A stretch of 51,782 bases of DNA from Clostridia bacterium (GTDB lineage: Bacteria; Bacillota; Clostridia; Oscillospirales; Acutalibacteraceae): NCBI GenBank assembly GCA_017416345.1, contig JAFQCR010000004.1:1-51782 (forward strand). Reading direction: 5' to 3'. Position 1 is the stretch's first letter, and each line of letters begins with the position of its first letter. The notes below the pieces were generated by a model. The model was not told the origin of the DNA. It did no database searches and saw only the letters and a list, made by a program, of their open reading frames with translations. Of the stretch, positions 42,497-49,316 are shown piece by piece. A program made the translations under genes and the position numbers.

Positions 42497-43459
42497 ATGA
42501 ACCCAATTTTGGAACAAATCAGTAATATCGGTCTTGTACCGGTTATTAAGATCGACGATGCCGAAAAGGCCGTTCCTCTGGTACGTGCACTTAAAAAGGG
42601 CGGCATTCCCGTGGCCGAGGTTACCTTCAGAACCGCTTGTGCCGCTGAGGCTATCCGCAAGATCGCCGATGCTGAGCCCGACGTTCTGGTCGGTGCAGGC
42701 ACCGTTATCTCGGTCGAGCAGGCCAAGGCCGCCGTTGAAGCCGGCGCAAAGTATATCATTTCCCCCGGTTTTGATGCCGAGGTCGTAAAATGGTGTATCG
42801 ACAACAACGTTCCCATTACCCCCGGCTGCTCGGATGCAAGTGATGTATCGGTTGCCGCCAAAATGGGTCTTGAGGTCGTAAAGTTCTTCCCTGCAGAGGC
42901 TGCAGGCGGACTCAAGGTGCTCAAAGCTCTGTCCGGTCCGTTCCCCAACATGAAGTTTATCCCCACCGGCGGTATCGGTCCCGACAACCTCGGTTCCTAC
43001 CTTGCATTCAAGAAGATCATCGCCTGCGGCGGCAGCTGGATGGTCCCCGGTGATATGCTTGATAACAACGACTGGGACGGCATTACCGCTTTGGCAAAAG
43101 AGGCAATTCTCAAAATGCTTGACATCAAGCTTCGTCATATCGGCATCAACTCGGCTTCCGAGGAGGAGGCTGTCTGCACAGCCGAGCGCTTCTCCGCAAT
43201 GACCGGCGGTGCTGTCAAGGACGGCAACAAGTCGCTCTTTGCAGGCACCGAGTTTGAGGTCATGAAGTTTATGGGAATGGGCAAGTGCGGACATATCGCT
43301 CTGTCGGTTACCGACGTTGACCGTGCCGTGACCTTCTTTAAGTCGCAGGGCTTCGAGTTTGACGATGCATCGGCAACCTATTCCGACGACGGCAAGCGCA
43401 AGTTCATCTACTTCAAGGATGAAGTCGGCGGATTTGCAGTCCATCTTGTAAAGGCATAA
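42497..43459 (+). CDS. eda: KDPG/KHG aldolase fused to a glyoxalase (VOC)-like domain
   Basis: 320 residues; AAGGAG lies 8 bases before ATG 42497. Residues 1-~205 are a class I aldolase of the Entner-Doudoroff/uronate pathways, which splits 2-keto-3-deoxy-6-phosphogluconate to pyruvate and glyceraldehyde 3-phosphate, or 4-hydroxy-2-oxoglutarate. Catalytic E41 and R45 are in VAEVTFRT, the Schiff-base lysine is K129 in EVVKFFPAE, and phosphate-binding GGI follows in PTGGIGPDNL. Residues ~212-320 are an extra domain with the VOC pattern: LRHIGINSASEEEA, then GHIALSVTDVDRAVTFFKSQGF, and FIYFKDEVGGFAVHLV. A standalone aldolase is about 210 residues, so this is a fusion. The added domain may bind a metal or dimerise. 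Confidence 0.93.
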   Translation: MNPILEQISNIGLVPVIKIDDAEKAVPLVRALKKGGIPVAEVTFRTACAAEAIRKIADAEPDVLVGAGTVISVEQAKAAVEAGAKYIISPGFDAEVVKWCIDNNVPITPGCSDASDVSVAAKMGLEVVKFFPAEAAGGLKVLKALSGPFPNMKFIPTGGIGPDNLGSYLAFKKIIACGGSWMVPGDMLDNNDWDGITALAKEAILKMLDIKLRHIGINSASEEEAVCTAERFSAMTGGAVKDGNKSLFAGTEFEVMKFMGMGKCGHIALSVTDVDRAVTFFKSQGFEFDDASATYSDDGKRKFIYFKDEVGGFAVHLVKA

Positions 43460-43478
43460 CAGAATATTGTGACCCACC

Positions 43479-43513
43479 ACCCGACCTCGGAGCAGCTCCG
43501 AGGTCGGGTTTGT
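43479..43513 (+). terminator. Terminator of the KDPG aldolase gene
   Basis: A 13-14-bp stem CCCGACCTCGGAG / CTCCGAGGTCGGG with a 3-base loop, then TT-GTT. Confidence 0.85.
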
Positions 43514-43540
43514 TATATCGTAAAAAGCAATCGGTCTTGC

Positions 43541-43641
43541 CGTAGGGGAGGCCGTTGGCCTCCTGCGGGCGTTCACAGAACGCCCCTACGGTAAGAGAAA
43601 ATAGGCGGTCTGTCGTAGAGGCGAACTGCGTTCGCCCGCCG
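43541..43641. repeat. Three GTAGGGGCG-type palindromic repeats
   Basis: CGTAGGGGAGGCCGTTGGCC with TCC (43541-43563), the opposite-orientation GGGCGTTCACAGAACGCCCC plus TACG (43567-43590), and CGTAGAGGCGAACTGCGTTC followed by GCCCGCCG (43614-43641). They match elements at 27.2 kb and 47 kb. Confidence 0.8.
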
Positions 43642-43678
43642 TGAGACGGCTATATTGTATCATTTGTGATCTTTTGTG

Positions 43679-43797
43679 ACGGTGGACACCTCATCCACCA
43701 TCTTCGATGGTCTACCGACCCGTCCCTCTCTGTCTGCTACGCAGACATCTCTCCCATCTTATGGGAGAGTCTTCCCCTTCCCCTTAAGGGGAAGGCT
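43679..43797. repeat. Composite palindromic element ending in AAGGGGAAGGCT
   Basis: The order is GACGGTGGACACCTCATCC, short stems (CCATCTTCGATGG, GTCTGCTACGCAGAC, CTCTCCCATCTTATGGGAGAG split by loops), and CTTCCCCTTAAGGGGAAG. The block beginning at the preceding GACGGCTATATTGTAT and running through GTGGACACCTCATCC recurs at 46986-47037. Confidence 0.75.
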
Positions 43798-44076
43798 AAA
43801 AAGCGACACGGATGTTTTTATGTGTAAGCAATAATATCGAAATGTGCAATAAAAAATATTGATTTGTGGATTTTGATGTACAAATACGCATGATATAATG
43901 AAAAATAATCGACGTGGGAACTACTATGTAAGTTGATCTCGAAATGCATACGGGGGGTTCAATGCTTAATTTTCTTTTGTTTCGATGCCCTGAAACGGTA
44001 GTTTAGGTTTATTTTATTAAGTTGCGAATTAAGAAAGTTAATATAATTTGTATTTTATGAATTTGAAATTAACCTA
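43798..44076. other. AT-rich intergenic stretch without a convincing gene
   Basis: The rest of the 682-bp gap 43460-44141. A 14-codon frame (43962-44006) follows GGGGGG and a TATAAT at 43892, but is too short to call. Nothing else is seen. Confidence 0.5.
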
Positions 44077-44105
44077 TTGCAAAACAAAATAAACCGCTTT
44101 ATAAT
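44077..44105 (+). promoter_or_regulatory. Promoter of the YitT-type gene
   Basis: TTGCAA (44077-44082), a 17-bp spacer and TATAAT (44100-44105), 36 bases before the start. Confidence 0.78.
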
Positions 44106-44141
44106 GTTTTTGCAAATTCAAACTGCTTGGGGATGTGCAAA

Positions 44142-44981
44142 ATGAAAAAAGTTAAGGAAATACTTTGGCTGCACGTTGGCATTGTGCTTTTGTCGATGGG
44201 TGTTTATTTTTTCAAGATACCCAATGGCTTTTCCACGGGCGGCGTGACGGGTATCGGAACTATTTTAGGTGCGCTTTCGCCCATCAGCTCGGGTGTGTGG
44301 ATATGGATACTTAATATCGGTCTACTTTTGGTGGGCTTTCTGTTTTTGGGACGTGCAACGGGGCTAAAAACGGTCTACTGCAGTATGGCATATTCAGCAT
44401 TAATATACGTTTTTGAGTATTTTGTTCCGCTTGAAAATCCGTTGTCCGACCAACCGTTGCTCGAGTTGGTCTACGCAATGCTCCTGACCTCTATCGGCTC
44501 GGCCATGATATTCAATGCAGGCGCATCGTCGGGCGGTACCGACATTGCGGCGCTCATTCTAAAAAAATATGTGAAGATCGACGTTGGCAAGGCGCTTTTG
44601 TGTGTCGATTTTGTTGTTGCCGCAAGTGCGTTTGTCGTTTTCGACATCAAAACGGGTCTGTTTTCGTTGCTCGGACTGTTCGCCAAGGCATTTATCGTCG
44701 ACGGCGTTATCGAAAGCCTTAACACCTGCAAATATTTTATAGTTATAACCACCAAGCCGCAGGAGATCTCGCAATTTATAATGACAGCGCTACACCACGG
44801 TGTTACCACCGGTAAGGCGGTAGGCGAATACACCCATGAGGAGCGCACCATGATACATACCGTCTGCAAGCGTGCCGAGGCCGTACGTCTTCGTGAGCGC
44901 ATCCGTGAGATCGACCCCAAGGCCTTCACCATCATCACCACCTCAAGCGAGATAATCGGACGAGGCTTCAGAGGTGTGTGA
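44142..44981 (+). CDS. YitT-family membrane protein (DUF161 + DUF2179)
   Basis: 279 residues from ATG 44142 (GGGGA 7 bases upstream; TTG 44127 and ATG 44133 are worse placed). About five transmembrane helices form the YitT membrane part, with GFSTGGVTGIGTIL near the start and IFNAGASSGGTDIAALIL in the middle, both diagnostic glycine-rich repeats of this family. The C-terminal ~80 residues are the soluble DUF2179 domain: 'YFIVITTKPQEISQFIM', 'GVTTGKAVGEYTHEER', 'IREIDPKAFTIITTSSEIIGRGF'. The exact role is unknown in most bacteria. The gene stands alone between its own promoter and a weak hairpin. Confidence 0.93.
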   Translation: MKKVKEILWLHVGIVLLSMGVYFFKIPNGFSTGGVTGIGTILGALSPISSGVWIWILNIGLLLVGFLFLGRATGLKTVYCSMAYSALIYVFEYFVPLENPLSDQPLLELVYAMLLTSIGSAMIFNAGASSGGTDIAALILKKYVKIDVGKALLCVDFVVAASAFVVFDIKTGLFSLLGLFAKAFIVDGVIESLNTCKYFIVITTKPQEISQFIMTALHHGVTTGKAVGEYTHEERTMIHTVCKRAEAVRLRERIREIDPKAFTIITTSSEIIGRGFRGV

Positions 44982-45006
44982 ATCAAGGGCAAAACAGTAG
45001 TTTTCA

Positions 45007-45048
45007 AATGCGCAAATATACAATCTTTTTCTTGGAGATTTGCGCATT
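45007..45048 (+). other. Long-loop hairpin after YitT-type gene
   Basis: A perfect 11-bp stem AATGCGCAAAT / ATTTGCGCATT with a 20-base loop that itself contains a T-run. No T-run follows, so terminator function is uncertain. Confidence 0.55.
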
Positions 45049-45062
45049 GTTGGGTTAATTTG

Positions 45063-45091
45063 TTGACAAAAACCCCTCTGTTTGTTAAATT
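45063..45091 (+). promoter_or_regulatory. Promoter of the GH16 gene
   Basis: A perfect TTGACA (45063-45068), a 17-bp spacer and TAAATT (45086-45091), 28 bases before the ATG. Confidence 0.6.
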
Positions 45092-45119
45092 GAAAATAGA
45101 AATATACAGGAGGTCTGTT

Positions 45120-46880
45120 ATGAAAAAAATACTCGCTTTGACACTTTGCCTTTTGTTTGCTGTAACCCTTTTTGCGGGCTGCGGCGGTGATGACGGGAGC
45201 GGCGATACCGCATCCTCGGCTGACGGCATCATCTCAAAGGCTGATGTTGTTTACGTTCAAAACGGCGATTCGGTCTATACCATTATCCGTCCCGAGGAGA
45301 ACACCGATGTGGACGAGACTGCATCAGCGTCCTACCTTTTCAAGCAGATGAAAGGTGCTCTTGGTGTTAACATCAAAAACACGGCCGACAACACTGACGG
45401 TACCGACAAATATGAGATCCTTCTGGGCGCAACCAACCGTCCGGAATCCAAACAGGCACTCGACTACCTTTTGTCGCAGGACGGCGGACGTTATAACGAT
45501 TGGATAATCTGCACCATCGGCAAAAAGATAGTTATCAACGCTTATTCTTCCGAAGGCCTCAAGGCTGCCACCGAGCATTTTGTCAAGAACTTTGTCAAAG
45601 CCGAGGGCGTTAAAGGCGGAATTGAGTACGTCAACAAGGTAAAGGGTGATTTTGTGGACATTACGGTAAACAACGTTAATCTTAACAAATTCTCTATAGT
45701 CAGACCTTACTTCAATTTCTCATACCTTGCACAGGTCGAGGTCGACAAGGTCGTTGAGACCATTCTTACCAAGACCGGCTTTAAGCCTTCGGTCGTTTTT
45801 GACCAGAAGACCGAGGCCGCAGAGTATGAGATAATTATCGGCAATGCATGCCGTGACGGTGTTGAGACCATCACCGACCACGATGCATACAACATAACCG
45901 TAAGTGGCAAGAAGATATACTTAAACGGTGGAAGTGCACACGCAACGGCTATCGCTATCAGTGAGTTCGGCAAGATGCTTGAGAACAACGCCATTGCCGA
46001 TACTGCCAAGAGCGGAAGCTATGCCGAAACGGTCAAGACCTACGGTGATGATACCTTCAAGTATGCTTGGGGTGACGATTTTGACGGCAATGCCCTTGAT
46101 ACCACCAAGTGGCGACAGATGAATGAAAAGCAGATGTCGTCCGCCGGTCAGTACGGCAAAACCTCAGTCCGCAACACCGATCCCAATTATGTATTTGTCA
46201 AGGACGGCAAGTTCCACATCTGCGCAACACAGGACGAAAACTATTACTACGGCGGTATGGTCCGTACTCAGGATATTATGATGTATAAGTACGGCTATGC
46301 CGAGATAAGCGCCGTTGTGCCCCACGGTCCCAGCTTCTGGGTCGCATTCTGGGCATCGCACGCAACATCATCTACCGCAATGAGCAACACCGACCCTTCG
46401 ATCCCGATGTGGATGCGTCCCGAGATCGACATTATGGAGATGTTCGGCAACTCGGCTTCCTATGCCGCCAACGGCCACCGTTGGCCGACCGATAGCGGCA
46501 AGAATATGGGCTACGCACATACCTCACTTGACGGTAAGCAGTTCGGTCAGTCCAAGAAGTACAGCCACCCCGAAGCAGGCGGACGTTTGACCGATGACTA
46601 TCACACCTACGGCTTCCTTTGGGACAACACTCAGATCTCCTTCACCTGCGACGGTAAGCTATTCTTTAAGTATGACACCACCACCAAGGAAGAGGACAAG
46701 GAATGCTTCAACCACGAGATGTACCTCATTTTGAGTATGGCTCTGGGCTATGCAAGCCAGAGTGCCGACATCGGCACCGCCACCGAGGATGAGTGGACCA
46801 AGACCAACAAGTTCATCATCGACTACTGCAACATTTATCACAAAAACGACGGTGTGAGCTACATCCGTTATCTGAAGTGA
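45120..46880 (+). CDS. GH16 beta-glucanase lipoprotein with N-terminal accessory domains
   Basis: 586 residues from ATG 45120 (AGGAGG 6 bases upstream). Lipobox LFAGC gives a lipid-modified C21, so the enzyme is tethered outside the membrane. Residues ~40-320 hold two similar alpha/beta units (IRPEENTDVDETASASYLFKQ, 'YEILLGATNRPES', then 'VFDQKTEAAEYEIIIGNACR') like the N-terminal non-catalytic domains of GH67/GH20-type enzymes. The catalytic GH16 jelly roll starts near 325 (WGDDFDGNALDTTKWRQ), with the active-site motif E435-I-D437-I-M-E440: nucleophile, assisting Asp and acid/base. 'GRLTDDYHTYGFLWDNTQISF' is also typical. The likely target is a beta-1,3(-1,4)-glucan. There is no adjacent transporter, and the gene appears monocistronic. 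Confidence 0.9.
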   Translation: MKKILALTLCLLFAVTLFAGCGGDDGSGDTASSADGIISKADVVYVQNGDSVYTIIRPEENTDVDETASASYLFKQMKGALGVNIKNTADNTDGTDKYEILLGATNRPESKQALDYLLSQDGGRYNDWIICTIGKKIVINAYSSEGLKAATEHFVKNFVKAEGVKGGIEYVNKVKGDFVDITVNNVNLNKFSIVRPYFNFSYLAQVEVDKVVETILTKTGFKPSVVFDQKTEAAEYEIIIGNACRDGVETITDHDAYNITVSGKKIYLNGGSAHATAIAISEFGKMLENNAIADTAKSGSYAETVKTYGDDTFKYAWGDDFDGNALDTTKWRQMNEKQMSSAGQYGKTSVRNTDPNYVFVKDGKFHICATQDENYYYGGMVRTQDIMMYKYGYAEISAVVPHGPSFWVAFWASHATSSTAMSNTDPSIPMWMRPEIDIMEMFGNSASYAANGHRWPTDSGKNMGYAHTSLDGKQFGQSKKYSHPEAGGRLTDDYHTYGFLWDNTQISFTCDGKLFFKYDTTTKEEDKECFNHEMYLILSMALGYASQSADIGTATEDEWTKTNKFIIDYCNIYHKNDGVSYIRYLK

Positions 46881-46908
46881 TCGGCATAATTAAATAATAT
46901 TTATAATG

Positions 46909-46954
46909 AAAAAATCCTTCGCTTGCATCATTGAGGTGTAGCGAAGGATTTTTT
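46909..46954 (+). terminator. Terminator of the GH16 gene
   Basis: A 15-bp stem AAAAAATCCTTCGCT / AGCGAAGGATTTTTT ends directly in the first palindromic repeat of the following array. Confidence 0.92.
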
Positions 46955-47612
46955 GTAGGGGCGATTCACGAATCGCCCGCCGCAAGACGGCTATGTTGTA
47001 TTATTTTTAGTCCATTGTAACGGTGGACACCTCATCCGTCAGGCTTCGCCTGCCACCTTCCCCTCGAGGGGAAGGCTAATTGTAGGGGCGGCCATTGGCC
47101 GCCCGCCGTAAGCCGGCTTTGCGGGACGGATAAATCCGTTCCCTACAATTAGACCTACAGACACAATGTAGGGACCGACCTCCCGGGCGGTCCGCCGTAA
47201 GCCTGCTCACAGAATCCCTCCGTCTTTTTGCTTCGCAAAAATCCACCTCCCTTTAGGCAAGGGAGGCTGCGTAGGGGCTTTCCTGTTCGCCCGCCGTGAG
47301 CTTACTTTCGGGAGGACACAGAGGCCATCCCCCTACAATCAAACCTACAAAAATCAGTTTACCTCATTGTAGGGGCGATTCACGAATCGCCTGCACCCTC
47401 TCACCCGACGTTCGTCGGGAGCTCATGCCTTGGGGAGAGCCTTTTGAAGCCTCTCCTTTTGGGAGAGGTGGCACACGAAGTGTGACGGAGAGGGTCTATC
47501 GTAGGGGCGAACTGTGTTCGCCCGCGTGAGCCAAATTTTCGGAACGGATAAATCCGTTCCCCACAGCAGATCCATCAGCCATTTTTGTAGGGCAGGGATT
47601 TATCCCTGCCGC
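46955..47612. repeat. Dense array of about twelve palindromic repeats (REP/MITE-like)
   Basis: Most of the 866-bp gap 46881-47746. GTAGGGGCG-type units: 46955, 47082, 47368 and 47501, plus degenerate ones at 47168 and 47271. Units with the ACGGATAAATCCGT core: 47126 and 47540. A GCAGGGATTTATCCCTGC unit lies at 47592. Composite units: 47022-47077 (GGTGGACACCTCATCC to AAGGGGAAGGCT), ~47211-47268 (CCCTCCGTC, a TTTTTGC-TTC-GCAAAAA stem, ending GGGAGGCT) and ~47394-47496 (ACCCTCTC to GAGAGGGT, with inner stems CCCGACG/CGTCGGG and CACACGAAGTGTG). I see no credible gene. An open frame at 47296-47529 runs only through repeats. Confidence 0.85.
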
Positions 47613-47746
47613 CTTAAGCCGATTATATAGTATTATTTATACTTTGTCGTGGCGGTGTTACAAAAATGTAAATTATTTGTAATAAAAATCGCATTAAATT
47701 GATGCAATAAGCCGCTATAATAATTTACGTAAAGAGGTGAAGGGAT

Positions 47747-48943
47747 GTGTTGCACGTGAGGAAAATGATTTTTGCCGTTTTGACGGTTTTGGTTGTTGCT
47801 TTGGCGTTGCCTTTAAGTGCAAATGCCGCAAGCGCAAGGTCTGGGCATTTGAGCAGCGGACTTGAGTGGAGCCTTGATACAAACGGCGTTTTAACCGTAA
47901 AGGGCAACGGCAAAATTCCCGATGACGAGAGACCGTGGGCCGAGTTTTATGAAAACGACGGGATAAAAAGCATCGTTATCGAATCGGGCGTGACCGAGAT
48001 AGGTAAAGGTGCTTTTGCAGGCTGTTCTGCCAAAACCGTTTCTCTGCCCGACACCGTCACAAGGCTCAATGAGGAATGCTTTGCAAAATGCTTTGAGCTT
48101 GAAAGCATCACCGTCCCAAAGGGCGTAAAGGTCATTGAGCGTGCGGCCTTTGGCAAGTGCTACGGAATAAAAGAGGTCATTCTGAACGAGGGCCTTGAGG
48201 AGATAGCCGGCGGTGCGTTTCAGTTTAACAAAATCGAAAAAATCGTGATTCCGCAAAGTGTCAAAAGCCTTGGCGGACTCCAGTATAACCCGATAAAGGA
48301 GATCCATATACCCAAAGGCGTTACCGAGATAGAGCAGGGCGTTTTGTCGGGGTGTGTTCAGCTCGAAAGCATCACGGTCGATGCCGAAAATCCGAGCTTT
48401 AAAGCCGTCGGAAACTGTCTTATCGAAACCGAAACGGGGCTGTTGCTTGCCGCTTGTGATAACAGCGTGATACCGTCCGACGGCAGCGTGAGGGCGATCG
48501 GAGAATATGTTTTCAATGAACACGCTGACCTGCAACACATCGACCTGCCTGACAGCATTGAGACCATCGGACAATGTGCGTTCAGATACTGCAATGGCCT
48601 CAAAAATGTGGTTTTGCCGAAAAGACTTAAAACCATAGGCACCGCTGCTTTTTACGGCTGTAAAAGCTTGAGGGATATAACCGTGCCGAAGAGCGTCACG
48701 TTTATCGATGAGCACGGTATTTTTCCCTTCGACAAAAATCTGTTGACCGTTCACGGCTACAGCGGCTCTTATGCAGAAGTCTTTGCCAAGGAAAACGGAA
48801 TAACCTTTGCGGCGTTGCCCGAAGGCTCACCCGATACGGGCGAAAAGGCCTTGTCCGTGACCGCAAGTGCGGTTTTGCTCGGTTTGTCTTTGGCGGTTTT
48901 GGCGATGCTCGGGGCTTTAAAAATGACGGCCAAGAGAGGTTGA
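47747..48943 (+). CDS. BspA-type LRR surface protein with SPDTG sorting-like signal
   Basis: 398 residues from GTG 47747 (AGAGG 9 bases upstream; TTG 47750 is possible). A signal peptide (1-28) ends SANAAS. The chain then holds about nine LRR_5 repeats ('aFxxCxxLxxIxxPxxVxxI') with a NSVIPSDGSVRAIG insertion like those in the other two LRR proteins of the window. The C-terminus has SPDTG (S-P-x-T-G), a hydrophobic helix (VLLGLSLAVLAMLGALKM) and a basic end TAKRG. This is the arrangement of a sortase substrate of the (S/N)PxTG type, so it may be covalently attached to the cell wall rather than merely membrane anchored. A small membrane protein follows after 4 bases. Confidence 0.87.
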   Translation: MLHVRKMIFAVLTVLVVALALPLSANAASARSGHLSSGLEWSLDTNGVLTVKGNGKIPDDERPWAEFYENDGIKSIVIESGVTEIGKGAFAGCSAKTVSLPDTVTRLNEECFAKCFELESITVPKGVKVIERAAFGKCYGIKEVILNEGLEEIAGGAFQFNKIEKIVIPQSVKSLGGLQYNPIKEIHIPKGVTEIEQGVLSGCVQLESITVDAENPSFKAVGNCLIETETGLLLAACDNSVIPSDGSVRAIGEYVFNEHADLQHIDLPDSIETIGQCAFRYCNGLKNVVLPKRLKTIGTAAFYGCKSLRDITVPKSVTFIDEHGIFPFDKNLLTVHGYSGSYAEVFAKENGITFAALPEGSPDTGEKALSVTASAVLLGLSLAVLAMLGALKMTAKRG

Positions 48944-48947
48944 CATA

Positions 48948-49148
48948 ATGCATATCATACTTGGCATATTTTTGACACTTGCAGGCGTTGGGATGCTGTT
49001 TTTCCCAAGCGTGTTTTACGAAATGAGCTATTGGTGGCGGTCAGACGCCGAAACCGACCCATCAAACGGCATGCTGGTTCTGATCCGCATTTCGGGCGTA
49101 TTGGCGCTGATAATCGCCGTCGGGTGCTTTGTTTACGGTTTTATTTGA
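48948..49148 (+). CDS. Small two-helix membrane protein (DUF6199-like)
   Basis: 66 residues; GAGAGG precedes ATG 48948, 4 bases after the LRR gene stop, so it is co-transcribed. There are two membrane helices (IILGIFLTLAGVGMLFF and VLIRISGVLALIIAVGCFVYGF) joined by a short loop YEMSYWWRSDAETDPSNG. The W-(K/R)-S-x-(A)-E-x-x-P-S pattern resembles DUF6199 proteins. Function is unknown. Confidence 0.75.
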   Translation: MHIILGIFLTLAGVGMLFFPSVFYEMSYWWRSDAETDPSNGMLVLIRISGVLALIIAVGCFVYGFI

Positions 49149-49157
49149 TAAAAGTAC

Positions 49158-49197
49158 GGGGTTGTGTGCTTGTTGAGCATCACAGCCCTATTTTTTT
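49158..49197 (+). terminator. Terminator after the LRR/DUF6199 pair
   Basis: The stem GGGTTGTG-TGCT / AGCA-T-CACAGCCC (one bulge) with a 5-base loop is followed by seven Ts. Confidence 0.85.
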
Positions 49198-49209
49198 ATC
49201 GTTTGGCAC

Positions 49210-49238
49210 TTGTAAACGGGTCTGCAATGTGGTAAAAT
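49210..49238 (+). promoter_or_regulatory. Promoter of metG
   Basis: TTGTAA (49210-49215), a 17-bp spacer and TAAAAT (49233-49238). The ~70-base leader has two small hairpins (TTTATGC/GCATAAA and GTGC/GCAC) but no T-box signature. Confidence 0.55.
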
Positions 49239-49316
49239 AAGGTGTATATTTATGCGCTTTCATTCGGTGCATAAAAATTTTGGTGCTTCATTAGCACGAA
49301 GGAAGGTAGATTCCAC

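Noticed and set aside
43962-44006. A 14-codon frame after GGGGGG.
   Set aside because: Too short, with no family resemblance or conserved context. It may be chance.
45007-45048. Rho-independent terminator of the YitT-type gene.
   Set aside because: The T-run is in the loop, not after the stem, so only a hairpin is reported.
47296-47529. A 77-codon open frame in the repeat array.
   Set aside because: It runs entirely through palindromic elements. Similar frames arise from repeats elsewhere (27005-27265).
46955-47612. Possible CRISPR array.
   Set aside because: Units are of several families, vary in stem sequence and orientation, and lack regular spacers. No cas genes are present.
49198-49316. 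T-box or SAM riboswitch before metG.
   Set aside because: No AGGGUGGNACCGCG-type T-box sequence or S-box core is seen. Only two small hairpins are present.
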